A program made the translations under genes and the position numbers. This document shows, in pieces, positions 46,801-56,800 of a stretch of DNA of 64,000 bases. Below the pieces are notes generated by a model. That model was not told the DNA's origin and did no database searches. It saw only the letters and a program-made list of their open reading frames with translations. Numbering within the stretch: position 1 is the stretch's first letter; every line of letters starts with the position of its first letter. Where the stretch lies: contig NZ_QFFJ01000002.1 in NCBI RefSeq assembly GCF_003308995.1, forward strand, positions 2,976,001-3,040,000. Direction: 5' to 3'. The DNA comes from Chitinophaga flava. GTDB lineage: Bacteria; Bacteroidota; Bacteroidia; Chitinophagales; Chitinophagaceae.

Positions 46801-49800
46801 TCAGGATGTCCATAGACCATCCGTCGCTGCAGATATGATGCATCAGGTAGGTGAATACCCATTTGTCATCAGCAACCTGGTATAAGGTGGCCCGCAATAA
46901 TGGGCCGTTTTTCAAGTTGAATGGTTGCTGGAAATCCTGCTGTATGTGCTGGTCCACCAGTTGTGGTGTGGCGCTGAGGTTCAGAACGTTGACAGCAAAG
47001 GTACCTGCTTTATATACGGGCAGTATCAGTTGTCTGGGTTCTCCCTGTTCATTCTGCACAAATACGGTACGCAGACTTTCATGTCTGGCTATGAGATTAT
47101 TAAAAGCGCTGTTGAGTATATTGATGTTGAGGGCTCCTTCAAAGAGGTAGACCCCTGGCATATTGTAGGCGATGTTACTTTCGGGGAATTGGCTTAATAC
47201 CCAAAGTCTGTGCTGGGAGGAAGATAGCGGATAGTCTGCCTGAACAGTAGCCGGTATTATGTGGTTAATTGCGATGTTATCCGTTTCGGCTATCAGCAAT
47301 GCCTGTTGTTGCAGCGTTGTTCTCGCAAAAATATCTTTCAGATCTATCTTCACTTTAAACGCCCTCTGCAACTGGTTCACCAGTCTGATGGCCGAGAGGC
47401 TATGCCCGCCGAGGTCAAAGAAGCTGTCCAGTATACCGATGTTTTCTCTTCCGAGGACGTCCTGCCAGATATTGACCAGTTGTTGTTCAATTTCATTGGT
47501 AGGGGCCATGTATGCTACATTTCTTTCGTGAGTGGCATCCGGCGCAGGTAAGCGGCTTTTATCAACTTTGCCATTATGCGTGAGTGGCAAGGCCTCCAGT
47601 TGCAGGAAATAACCCGGATGCATATACGCTGGCAGCTGTGCGGCCAGGAACGTTTTGATATCTGCGGTTGCAAGCTGTTCTCTGGTGGCCAGATAGGCTA
47701 CCAGTTCCTTATCGCCGGTATGATTGGTCCATGGCAATACGATGGCGGCATTTACTCCCGGATAGGTGAGTAATACATTTTCGATTTCACCTGGTTCTAT
47801 GCGGTAGCCTCTGATCTTCACCTGCTCGTCTTTTCTGCCGATGAACTGTATTTGTCCATCGGGGAGCCATCTGCCGAGGTCGCCGGTTTTGTACATGCGT
47901 TGACCTGGCCGGAATGGATTGGGAACAAATTTTTGCGCGGTAAGCTGTGGGTTGTTGAGATAATGTCTTGCCAGACCTGCGCCGCTGATACAGATTTCTC
48001 CCGGAACTCCCACAGGACACAGTTGACCCTGGGAGGAAAGGATAAATATGGTTGTTTCGGAGATGGGCTTGCCGATGAGGACCGGTGTATGTTCATCGAG
48101 TTCTTTTACGATACATCCAACGGTTGTTTCCGTAGGCCCGTACTCGTTATACACCTGCATCCCGGGGTTGAGTGATTTGAGTATACTAACCTGTTCTGTT
48201 GTTACCTGTTCACCCCCGAGAATAGCGGTATGGATGGCTGTTTCAGCAAGATTCAGCTGTGCGATCATGTTCACGTGCGAAGGTGTGACCTTGATAGCAT
48301 TGACACCACTGCGCGGATCGCAGCACTGCTGTAATACAGCTGCCATGTCCAGTTGTTGGTTGTATACAGTGAGTGCCCCTCCGGACGTAAGCGGACAGAA
48401 TATACTGGTGATAGACAGATCAAAGGAGATGGAGGTGAAGAGCGCAAAATGAGGCGTCTGACCATTCTTAAAGTAGTAGCCATTGGCCCATTGTATATAA
48501 TGGGACAGGTTGGCGGCGGTCATAGCGCAACCTTTAGGCTGTCCGGTGGACCCGGAAGTGTAGATCACATAAGCCAGATTATCAGCACCGCCGATAGGGA
48601 ATATTGTTTTATCCGCGGCCGGAAGTCCATCCAGTTGAGCATCTACCGCAAATACCGGTCCCTGGTAATAATCGATATCAAAGATATAGTCTGTCTGTGT
48701 GATCAGCAGTGCAGCGGCTGCATCCTGTATGATATACTGCTTGCGCGCCGGTGGATATACCGGGTCTACCGGTACAAATGCAGCGCCAGCCTTTAAAACC
48801 GCCAACATAGCAATGATGGTTTTTTCTGAACGTTCCATCATGAGTGCTACACGCTGATCGGGTTGTATGTTGTATTGTGTGATAAGATAAGCTGCCAGTT
48901 TGTTTGAAATTTCATCAAGCTGCCGGTAGCTGAGCGAAGTGTTTTCGAATACGACCGCAGTAGCATCTGCATGATGTTTCACCTTTTCGGCAAATAAATC
49001 CACTACTGAAATATAACCATTGTATAAGGAGGGGATGGTATTAAAGTCCTGGAGTAATTGCTGTTGCTGTGTTTCAGGGATATAGCCAGCCTGATGCAGC
49101 GGGCGTGATGGAGTGGTAACGATATGCTCCAGTATCGCGGTATACATCGCCACTAAATCGGCGGGTTGCAGTCCAGCTTTCAGTTCACGGGTCAACCGGA
49201 GTGACAGCACATAGTTGCCGCCGGTACGATTGATCATGAAGTCGAGATAGGTATTGGTAAGGTCTACACCACCTACTACATTCAGGGAGGGCAGAGTGGA
49301 AGACTGATCGGTCTCCTGTATATTGTCGAAAACGTGGAAGTCAACGAAGTCGAAGAGTACATCAAAGAAAGGATTACCAGCCTGTTCTTTGTTGTGTAAA
49401 CGGGCAATTTCGAACATGCTGAGTCTTTCGTTATCCTTCAGCAATATCATTTTTTCGTGTACACGGGCGGCTAGTTCGGCGCCGGTCTGTGGCTCGTCTA
49501 CAGCCAGGTAGAAAGGGATGGTGTTGAGGAAGCAGCCGAGGAGCTGATCACTGCCTGGCAGATTAGGCCGCATATGGGTAACCACTCCTGTCATTACCTG
49601 CTGATCAAAGTTGAGCACCTTGAGCAGATAGAGATAGGCGCTAAGGGCAATTGCTTTTTCAGAAGTACCCAGTGTGGCAGCTGTTTTTTCAAGTTGCCGC
49701 ATCAAGGTGCTGTCAAAGCGATGATGCAGGAGCTGTAATTTACTTTCGGTTGTGAAGATGTCCAGGCGTACTGCATCGGCAAGGTCCTGTTTCCAGAATG

Positions 49801-52800
49801 TTTTGATGTTGTCGTCTGCCTTGTCTGTTTCATGCTGTATGATAAAATCTTTATAGGAGACATTTAATTTTTCAGGAATGAAACCCGGATTGGTGGCCAG
49901 TTGCAAATAAAGATTGTTCAATTCAGTCATGAAGAGTGCATCGCTCCATCCATCGATGATGGCATGGTGGCACTGGAAAACGAACACGACTTCCGTAATG
50001 CCAAGCCTGAAAGCGGCCATCCTCCACAGCGGAGCCTGGGTAGTATCAAACGGCTGCTGCATCTGCTCCTCCAGGAAGCCCCGGATGCTGCTTTCCTGTG
50101 TTTGTCTGCTCAGGCTGGTCAGATCTTCGTAATGTAATTTAGCTTCGATTTTTTTATAGACTATCTGCAGTTCTCTGTCAAAATCAGTGATATTAAAAGC
50201 AGTCCTCAGAATAGGATGTTTGTCAGCCAGCAGCTGCAGTGCCTGTTGGAACCGGTCTGGATTGAAATCAGGAAAACTGCGTTGGTGCACCATCTGATCA
50301 TGGTACATGCCCTGTTGCCGGTGCAGTACGGATTCAAAGACCATTCCTTTTTCAATATCGCTCATCGGATAGATGTCTTCGATATTGCTGGTGTCTTCAA
50401 TCTGCTGTAGTACAGCCTCTTTCAGCGTTTGAATAGTCGCTTTTACTTCCGTTTCTTTTTGTAGCCGTTCGGCCTGTTGTTGTGTTCTCTGCGGTACACC
50501 GGATTGTACATGCGCCAGCAGATCGGCGATGGTGTTGTGTTTGTAGACATCGGCTACTGAAATATCCAGCTGTGTAGCTTTTTTAACGGCAGCGAGCATA
50601 CGTAGTATTTTGATGGAGTCGCCGCCGAGATGGAAGAAACTATGGGCTGTGCCGATGTTTTCTTTGCCCAGGATCTCCTGCCAGATGTTGACGAACTGCT
50701 GTTCTGTTTCGTTGACTGGCGCTATGTATGCTGTTTCCAGAGCTGAAGTGGGCGCCGGGAGCTTTGATTTATCTACTTTTCCATTATGGGTGAGGGGTAA
50801 TGTTTCCAGCTGGATAAGATAACCGGGATGCATATACGCTGGTAGCTGTGCCGTCAGGAATGACTGTAGCTCAGCTATAGTGATCTGTTCTTCACTCACC
50901 AGATAAGCTGCTAATTCCTTATCGCCATCTTTATTACCGATCGGTATTACCACTACACTGGAAATACCCGGATATGTCAGCAGCACATTTTCGATTTCAC
51001 CGGGTTCTATGCGGTAGCCTCTGATCTTTACCTGTTCGTCTTTTCTGCCAATAAATTGTATTTGTCCGTCAGGGAGCCATCTGCCGAGGTCACCGGTTTT
51101 ATACATGCGTTGTCCGGGGCGCAATGGATTAGGAACGAACTTCTGTGCTGTGAGCTGTGGATTGTTGAGATACTGCCTTGCCAGACCAGCGCCGCTGATG
51201 CAGATTTCTCCCGGAATGCCTATCGGGCAAAGTTCTCCCTGCGGAGAAAGAATGAAGATTTCTATACCATAGATGGGCTTGCCGATGAGGATGGGTGTAT
51301 GGTCATCAAGTTCTTTTACGATACATCCCACGGTTGTTTCCGTAGGTCCGTATTCGTTATAGACCTTTGTCTGTGGATTGAGAGACTTGAGAACACGCAC
51401 CTGCTCTGTTGTTACCTGCTCACCACCCAGAATAGCGGTGTGGATGGCTGTTTCGGTAAGGTTCAGCTGTGCGATCATGTTCACATGCGAAGGCGTGACC
51501 TTGATCGCATTTACGCCACTGCGCGGATCACAGCATTGTTGCAGCACGGAGGCAACGTCCAGTTGCTGGTTGTATACAGTGATGGTACCACCGGCCGTAA
51601 GCGGACAGAATATGCTGGTGATAGACAGGTCGAAAGAGATAGACGTAAAGAGTGCAAAATGAGGCGCCTCGTTATTTTTGAAATAATAGGCATTGGCCCA
51701 TTGTATATAGTGGGACAGGTTGGCATGAGTCATAGCACAACCTTTAGGCTGCCCTGTAGAGCCGGAAGTATAGATCACATAAGCCAGATCATCAGCGCTG
51801 CCGATAGAGAGGATAGTTTTATCCGCTTCGGGAAGTCCATCCAGCTGGGCATCTACCGCAAACACTGGTCCCTGGTAATAGTCAATGTCAAAAATATAAT
51901 CTGTCTGAGTGATCAGCAGCACTGCTTCGGCATCCCGTATGATATACTGTTTACGTGCCGGCGGATACACGGGATCTACCGGTACAAAAGCCGCTCCGGC
52001 CTTTAAAACCGCCAGCATGGCAATGAGGGTCTTTTCAGAACGGTCCATCATGAGCGCTATGCGCTGGTCTGGCTGGATATTGTACTGTGTTTTAATATAA
52101 GATGCCAGCCGGTCAGAAGCCTCGTCCAGCTGAAGATAGGAGAGAGCGGTGTTTTCAAATATTACAGCCGTGGCCTGTGGCTGTTTTTCTACCTGCTCTC
52201 TGAATAATGTTAATACAGGTATATGTCCATCATAGAGGGCGGGAGTGGTATTGAATTCTTTTAGTAATTGTTGCTGTGCTGCTTCCGGAATATAGGAAAG
52301 CTGACCGATAGCCCTGTCAGGCATGCTGATACCGGCTGTTATCAGTTCTTCCAGCTGGGTAAACATACGATGGACAGTCGTTTCTTCAAACAGGTCTGTA
52401 TTGTATTCTATCAATAAATGAAGACCTTCGGGGTTGTCGATGAACATAAAAGTGAGATCGAACTTGCTCACCGGATGTACATCTGCCTCATATCCACTTA
52501 CTTTCAGTCCTTGTAACTGCCGCTGGGTGCTTGCTTTTTCCTTGTTGTGGTGATAGTCGATGAGGACATCAAACAGCGGGTTCCGGCTCATATCCCGTTG
52601 TAGTTCCAATGCATCAAGGAGCTGGTCAAAAGGATATACCTGATGCTGATAGGCCTGTAGCGTCACTTGTTTGGCTTGTTGCAGGAGGGCTGCAAAAGAG
52701 GTGTTTTCTCCCGGCTGCAGGCGCAGTGCGAGCGTATTCAGATAAAAACCTATCTGCTCGGCCAGTGCGGTTTGTTCCCTGCCGGCAATAGGGCTGCCGA

Positions 52801-53821
52801 TGATGATATCGTCCTGGTTGCTGTAGCGATGGAGCAGTGCTGTCACTCCTGTAAGTAAGCCCATGAACAGGGTCGCATCCTGCTGGCGGCAAATGTTGGT
52901 CAGCTTCTCTGCCACCTGCGTATTTAGCTTCTTATAAACGTTGTTACCGTTGTAGGTTTTAATCGCAGGCCTTTGTTTGTCTAGTGGCAGTTCCAGCACT
53001 GGCAGCGGTGCCTGTAGTTGCTGCATCCAGTATTGTCGATGCTGTAGCAAGGTATCTCCACTAAGTTGCTGCTGTTGCCAGCAGGCATAATCTTTATATT
53101 GTATGGCCAGTGGCTGTAACTCAATCTGCTGGCCGGTGACGGCGCTATTGTAAAACAGTAGCAGTTCCTTAATCAGGATGTCCATAGACCATCCATCGCT
53201 GCAGATATGATGCATCAGATAGGTGAATACCCATTTGTCATCAGCGGTTTGGTATAAGGCGGCGCGGAGGAGTGGCCCGTTTTTCAGGTCAAATGGTTGC
53301 TGAAAATCCTGTTGTATGTGCTGGTCCACCAGTTGCGGTGTGGACCTAAGGTCCAGCGTATTAATTGCAAAAGCGGTTGTTTTATCTGCGGGGAGTATCC
53401 GTTGTCTGGGTTCTCCCTGTTCATTCTGCACAAAAACAGTACGCAAACTTTCATGCCTGTCAATCAGCCGGTTAAAGGCATTGGTAAGTGCATCGATGTC
53501 AAGATTGCCTTCAAACTGGTACACGCCAGGCATGTTGTAGGCAACACTGCCTTCGGGAAACTGGCTCAATACCCATAATCTGTGCTGGGAGGAAGATAGT
53601 GGATAATCCTCCTGAAAGGCAGCTGGACTAATGCCTGCATCGGATTGTTTATTGATGGATTGCAGAAATTCCAGCAGTCCGGCTTTATGCTCCCTGATAA
53701 GCTGGATGATTTCAGGTGTAATATTTTCCTGGGAGCCTGATATTTTGAGATCATTGCCCTGAACGTGTATATGTATATTCAGCTTGATCAGCTGATCGAT
53801 GATATGCTGTAGCTTTTTCAT
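40850..53821 (-). CDS. NRPS, four modules, all predicted for Asn
   Basis: 4323 residues. Order: TubC-type docking domain (1-60), then C-A-T(GGDSI, Ser near 1068), second-type C-A-T(GGHSL, near 2141), C-A-T(GGDSI, near 3192), second-type C-A-T(GGHSL, near 4265). It is thus two copies of one dimodule. Each second-type C domain is preceded by a Gln/Glu-rich linker. All four A domains read DLTKIGEVGK (Asn-like); their core FDLS motifs are encoded near 51630, 48418, 45258 and 42045. All condensation motifs (HHICSDG or HHAIIDG) are intact. The C-terminus ends VYSEIKL, a possible docking peptide. Its ATGA start overlaps the stop of the upstream NRPS gene. Confidence 0.95.
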   Translation of the reverse strand: MKKLQHIIDQLIKLNIHIHVQGNDLKISGSQENITPEIIQLIREHKAGLLEFLQSINKQSDAGISPAAFQEDYPLSSSQHRLWVLSQFPEGSVAYNMPGVYQFEGNLDIDALTNAFNRLIDRHESLRTVFVQNEQGEPRQRILPADKTTAFAINTLDLRSTPQLVDQHIQQDFQQPFDLKNGPLLRAALYQTADDKWVFTYLMHHICSDGWSMDILIKELLLFYNSAVTGQQIELQPLAIQYKDYACWQQQQLSGDTLLQHRQYWMQQLQAPLPVLELPLDKQRPAIKTYNGNNVYKKLNTQVAEKLTNICRQQDATLFMGLLTGVTALLHRYSNQDDIIIGSPIAGREQTALAEQIGFYLNTLALRLQPGENTSFAALLQQAKQVTLQAYQHQVYPFDQLLDALELQRDMSRNPLFDVLIDYHHNKEKASTQRQLQGLKVSGYEADVHPVSKFDLTFMFIDNPEGLHLLIEYNTDLFEETTVHRMFTQLEELITAGISMPDRAIGQLSYIPEAAQQQLLKEFNTTPALYDGHIPVLTLFREQVEKQPQATAVIFENTALSYLQLDEASDRLASYIKTQYNIQPDQRIALMMDRSEKTLIAMLAVLKAGAAFVPVDPVYPPARKQYIIRDAEAVLLITQTDYIFDIDYYQGPVFAVDAQLDGLPEADKTILSIGSADDLAYVIYTSGSTGQPKGCAMTHANLSHYIQWANAYYFKNNEAPHFALFTSISFDLSITSIFCPLTAGGTITVYNQQLDVASVLQQCCDPRSGVNAIKVTPSHVNMIAQLNLTETAIHTAILGGEQVTTEQVRVLKSLNPQTKVYNEYGPTETTVGCIVKELDDHTPILIGKPIYGIEIFILSPQGELCPIGIPGEICISGAGLARQYLNNPQLTAQKFVPNPLRPGQRMYKTGDLGRWLPDGQIQFIGRKDEQVKIRGYRIEPGEIENVLLTYPGISSVVVIPIGNKDGDKELAAYLVSEEQITIAELQSFLTAQLPAYMHPGYLIQLETLPLTHNGKVDKSKLPAPTSALETAYIAPVNETEQQFVNIWQEILGKENIGTAHSFFHLGGDSIKILRMLAAVKKATQLDISVADVYKHNTIADLLAHVQSGVPQRTQQQAERLQKETEVKATIQTLKEAVLQQIEDTSNIEDIYPMSDIEKGMVFESVLHRQQGMYHDQMVHQRSFPDFNPDRFQQALQLLADKHPILRTAFNITDFDRELQIVYKKIEAKLHYEDLTSLSRQTQESSIRGFLEEQMQQPFDTTQAPLWRMAAFRLGITEVVFVFQCHHAIIDGWSDALFMTELNNLYLQLATNPGFIPEKLNVSYKDFIIQHETDKADDNIKTFWKQDLADAVRLDIFTTESKLQLLHHRFDSTLMRQLEKTAATLGTSEKAIALSAYLYLLKVLNFDQQVMTGVVTHMRPNLPGSDQLLGCFLNTIPFYLAVDEPQTGAELAARVHEKMILLKDNERLSMFEIARLHNKEQAGNPFFDVLFDFVDFHVFDNIQETDQSSTLPSLNVVGGVDLTNTYLDFMINRTGGNYVLSLRLTRELKAGLQPADLVAMYTAILEHIVTTPSRPLHQAGYIPETQQQQLLQDFNTIPSLYNGYISVVDLFAEKVKHHADATAVVFENTSLSYRQLDEISNKLAAYLITQYNIQPDQRVALMMERSEKTIIAMLAVLKAGAAFVPVDPVYPPARKQYIIQDAAAALLITQTDYIFDIDYYQGPVFAVDAQLDGLPAADKTIFPIGGADNLAYVIYTSGSTGQPKGCAMTAANLSHYIQWANGYYFKNGQTPHFALFTSISFDLSITSIFCPLTSGGALTVYNQQLDMAAVLQQCCDPRSGVNAIKVTPSHVNMIAQLNLAETAIHTAILGGEQVTTEQVSILKSLNPGMQVYNEYGPTETTVGCIVKELDEHTPVLIGKPISETTIFILSSQGQLCPVGVPGEICISGAGLARHYLNNPQLTAQKFVPNPFRPGQRMYKTGDLGRWLPDGQIQFIGRKDEQVKIRGYRIEPGEIENVLLTYPGVNAAIVLPWTNHTGDKELVAYLATREQLATADIKTFLAAQLPAYMHPGYFLQLEALPLTHNGKVDKSRLPAPDATHERNVAYMAPTNEIEQQLVNIWQDVLGRENIGILDSFFDLGGHSLSAIRLVNQLQRAFKVKIDLKDIFARTTLQQQALLIAETDNIAINHIIPATVQADYPLSSSQHRLWVLSQFPESNIAYNMPGVYLFEGALNINILNSAFNNLIARHESLRTVFVQNEQGEPRQLILPVYKAGTFAVNVLNLSATPQLVDQHIQQDFQQPFNLKNGPLLRATLYQVADDKWVFTYLMHHICSDGWSMDILIRELLLFYNSAISGQQIELQPLNIQYKDYACWQQQQLSGESLLQHRQYWMQQLQAPLPALELPLDKQRPALKTYNGNSIIKPVTPKVAEALKSLCRQQDTTLFIGLLTGVTALLHRYSNQDDIIIGSPIAGREHADLAEQIGFYLNTLALRMQLEENTSFAELLQHAKQVTLQAYQHQVYPFDQLLDTLELQRDMSRSPLFDVLIDYHHNKEKTSTRQQLQGLKVSGYEAGVHPVSKFDLTFMFVDNTDGLHLLIEYNTDLFEETTVQRMFTQLEELMVAGIKTPDKAIAQLSFIPEAEQQLLLKDFNTTPALYEGHTDVLTLFREQVKQHPQDTAVVYESSALSYLQLDEASDRLASYIKIQYNIQPDQRIALMMDRSEKTIIAMLAVLKAGAAFVPVDPVYPPARKQYIIQDAAAVLLITQTDYIFDIDYYQGPMFAVDAQLDGLPEADKTILTIGDADNLAYVIYTSGSTGQPKGCAMTNANLSHYIQWANAYYFRNGQVSHFALFTSISFDLSITSIFCPLASGGTLTVYNQQLDVASVLQQCCDPRSGVNAIKVTPSHVNMIAQLNLTETAIHTAILGGEQVTTEQVRVLKSLNPQIKVYNEYGPTETTVGCIVKELDEHTSILIGKPIYGIEIFILSPRGELCPVGIPGEICISGAGLARQYLNNPQLTAQKFIPNPFRPGQRMYKTGDLGRWLPDGQIQFIGRKDEQVKIRGYRIEPSEIENVLLTYPGISSVVVIPINNKTGDKELAAYLVGEEPISIAELQSFLTAQLPAYMHPSYLIQLEALPLTHNGKVDKSKLPAPTSALETAYIAPVNETEQLFVNIWQEILGKENIGTGHSFFHLGGDSIKILRMLAAVKKVTQLDISVADVYNHNTIAELLAHVQSGAPQRTQQQAERLQKEAAVKATIQTLKETVLQQIEDADNIEDIYPMSDIEKGMVFESVLHKQQGMYHDQMLHQRSFTDFNPDRFQQALQLLTDKHPILRTAFNITDFDRELQIVYKKIEAALHYEDLTKQNRPTQESTIRDFLAEQMQQPFDTTIAPLWRMAAFKLGSAEVVFVFQCHHAIIDGWSDALFMTELNNLYLQLATDPGFIPDQLNISYKDFIIQHETDKTDDNIKTFWKQDLADAVRLDIFTTEDKLQLLHHHFDGGLMRQLEKTAATLGTSEKAIALSAYLYLLKVLNFDQQVLTGLVTHMRPNLPGSDQLLGCFLNTIPFYLTVDELQTGAELATRVYEKMILLKDNERLSMFEIARLHNKEQAGNPFFDVLFDFVDFHVFDNIEESGQPSGLPALDVTGGVDLTNTFLDFMINRTGGNYVLSLRLTRELKAGLQPEDLVEMYTAILKHIITTPTAPLHQANFIAAAQQQQLLTDFNAIPALYSGSTSILELFAEKVKQQPDTTAIIFENTSLSYQQLDDASDSLASHLITTYHVGPDQRVALMMDRSEKTIIAMLAVLKAGAAFVPVDPVYPPARKQYIIQDAEAVLLITQTDYIFDIDYYQGPVFAIDAQLDGLPAADKTSLSISGTDNLAYVIYTSGSTGLPKGCAMTNANLSHYIRWANAYYFKNNEVPHFALFTSISFDLSITSIFCPLIAGGTLTVYNQQLDMATVLQQCCDPHSGVNAIKVTPSHVNAIAQLNLNKTAISTAILGGEQVTTEQVRALKSLNPWMQVYNEYGPTETTVGCIVKELDEHTPILIGKPISGIEIFILSQQGQLCPAGIPGEICISGAGLARQYLNNPQLTAQKFVPNPFRPGQRMYKTGDLGRWLPDGQIQFIGRKDEQVKIRGYRIEPGEIENVLLAHPGVNAAIVLPWTNHTGDKELVAYLVGEQTIEVAALKTFLSVQLPAYMHPGYYLQLDTLPLTPNGKVDKARLPAPSEQTTGRAEYVAPTNDTEQQLVYIWQEVLGKEKIGIRDNFFDMGGHSLTAIRLITRIKKEFSIEINMKDVFADPTIEVLADLINNDLWLQDSMEENDDVYSEIKL

Positions 53822-56800
53822 ATTGTAACCGTTAACTTTTCATTCAATCCTGAGTGCGTATTTCCTGTGGTAGCCCATTGATGTCTGGCTATTTCGAGCG
53901 CGATAAATTCAATGGTAGGGTTGCTGAACAGGATATCCATTTTGAGGTCTGCATTATATTTATTGCGGATTTTCGAAAGAATCCGGACTACAGAAAGACT
54001 GTGTCCGCCGAGGTCGAAGAAATTATCTTTGATACCTATTCTTTCTTTTTCCAGGACTTCCTGCCAGATGTCTACCAGCTGTTGTTCTATGTCATTGGTA
54101 GGAGCTACATAGACGGCCCCTCCGGAAGCCTGTTCTGCAGGGGATGGCAGCCTGGTTTTGTCAACTTTGCCGTTATGTGTCAGTGGCAATGTTTCCAGCT
54201 GGACAAAATAACCCGGATGCATATACGCAGGTAGTTGCGTAGTAAGGAACGATTTGATGTCTGCTATGGAGAGTGCTTGTTCTCCTAAGAGGTATGCCAC
54301 AAGATCCTTTTCTGCCGCCTGGTTGGCCCATGGCAGTACAATGGCGGCATCCACACCGGGGCAGGCGAGCAACACATTTTCGATTTCACCGGGTTCTATA
54401 CGATAACCTCTGATCTTCACCTGTTCATCTTTCCTGCCGATGAACTGTATCTGTCCGTCAGGTAGCCATCTGCCGAGGTCTCCGGTTCTGTACATGCGTT
54501 GTCCCGGACGGAAAGGGTTCATCACAAATTTCTGTGCAGTAAGCTGAGGGTTGTTGAGATACTGCCTTGCCAGCCCGGCACCACCGATACAGATTTCTCC
54601 CGGTGCACCTATCGGGCAAAGCTGTCCCTGGGAGGAGAGAATAAAAATCTCCGTTTCGGAAATCGGTTTGCCGATGAGGATGGGTGTATGTTCATCAAGC
54701 TCTTTTACAATACATCCTACAGTCGTTTCCGTAGGTCCGTACTCGTTATAGACCTTCATCTGCGGATTCAGGGATCTGAGTACACGCACCTGCTCTGTCG
54801 TTACCTGCTCTCCTCCGAGAATAGCCTTGCTGATGGCGGTAGTTGTCAGACCCAGCTGTGCAATCATATTCACATGTGAAGGAGTGACCTTGATGGCGTT
54901 TACGCCACTGTGCGGATCACAGCATTGCTGTAGTACCGTCGCCATGTCCAGTTGCTGATTGTACACGGTGAGTGTACCGCCGGAAGTAAGCGGACAGAAA
55001 ATACTGGTGATAGTCAGGTCGAAGGAGATAGAGGTGAAGAGTGCAAAATGGGGAGCGCCGTCCGCTCCAAAGTAGTAGGCGTTAGCCCAGCGGATGTAAT
55101 GGGATAAGTTAGCAGCAGTCATCGCACAGCCTTTAGGTTGACCTGTAGATCCGGAAGTATAGATCACGTAGGCCAGCCACTGTGGAGACTGCTGCAACTG
55201 CCCCTCATGCTTAGCAGGTAGATGATGATTGTTTGTTATAACTTCCAGCTCCGCGTCAATAGCGAAAACCGGGCCTTGATAAAAACCTATATCGAATATA
55301 TAATCTGTTTGAGTGATGAGTAGTGCCGTGTCTGCATCCTGTATGATAAACTGTTTACGGGCAGGCGGATATACTGGATCTACCGGTACAAAGGCAGCTC
55401 CTGCCTTTAAAACAGCCAGCATGGCGATGATGGTTTTTTCGGAACGGTCCATCATGAGCGCTATGCGCTGATCGGGTTGTATGCTGTATTGTGTGTGCAG
55501 ATGTGATGCCAGTTTGTTTGACATGTCATCGAGCTGCCGATAGGAAAGTGAAGTGTTTTCAAACACAACTGCGGCAGCATCTGCATGCTGTTTTACCTGT
55601 TCGGCAAATAAATCCAGTACTGAAGTATAACCACTATATAACGCCGGCACTGTATTAAACGCCTGGAGTAATTGCTGTTGCTGTGTTTCAGATATATAGT
55701 TGATTTTATGAAGTGGCAGTGACGGGGTAGTAGTGATATGCTCCAGTATACCGGTAAATATCTCCACCAGGTCTGAAGGCCGCATACCTGCTTTAAGTTC
55801 ATGTGTAAGCCGCAGGGACAAAATATCATGACCTTTGGTACGATTGATCATGAAGTCCAGGTAAGTGTTGGTGAGATCAATACCGCCGGTAATACCAAGG
55901 GAAGATATAGCTGCAGCTCTTTCCTGTTCCTGTACTTCATCAAAAACGTGGAAGTCCACATAGTCGAAGAGTACGTCAAAGAAAGGATTGCCGGCCTGTT
56001 CTTTGTTATGTAACCTGCCGATTTCGAACATGCTGAGTCTTTCCTTGTCTTTCAGCAAAACCATTTTTTCATGTACCCTGAGGGCCAGTTCGACGCCGGT
56101 TTGCTGTTCGTCTACCGTCAGATAAAAAGGAATGGTGTTTAAGAAACAACCGAGCAACTGATCGCTATTAGGCAGATTAGGCCGCATATTGGTGACCAGC
56201 CCTGTCAATACCTGCTGATCAAAGTTGAGCACCTTGAGCAGGTAGAGGTAAGCGCTGAAAGCAATAGCTTTTTCGGAAACCTGTAGTGTGGTGGCTGCCT
56301 GCTTCAGCTTTTGCATTAATGCCTTTTCCAGTGGATAGTGCAGGACCTGTAGTTTCTTTTCGGTCGTGAAAATATCGAGGCGTACGGCATCGGAGAGGTC
56401 CTGTTTCCAGAACGTCTTGATGTTATCATCTGCCTTGTCTATCTCATGTTGTATGATAAAATCTTTATAGGAGATATTTAATTTTTCAGGGGTGAAACCT
56501 GGATTGGTGGCTAGTTGTAAATAAAGATTGTTGAGCTCCGTCATGAAGAGCGCATCGCTCCATCCATCGATGATAGCGTGATGACACTGGAAGACAAAGA
56601 GGATGTCACTATTGCCCAGATTGAAGGCTGCCATTCTCCACAATGGGGCAACGGTGGTGTCAAACGGCAGCTGCATCTGATCAGCCAGGAAGTCGCGGAT
56701 AGCGCTTTCCTGGGTTTGTTTGTTTAGATGGGTCAGGTCTTCGTAATGTAATCCGGCTTCTATCTTTTTATAAACTATTTGCAGCTCTTTATCAAAATCA

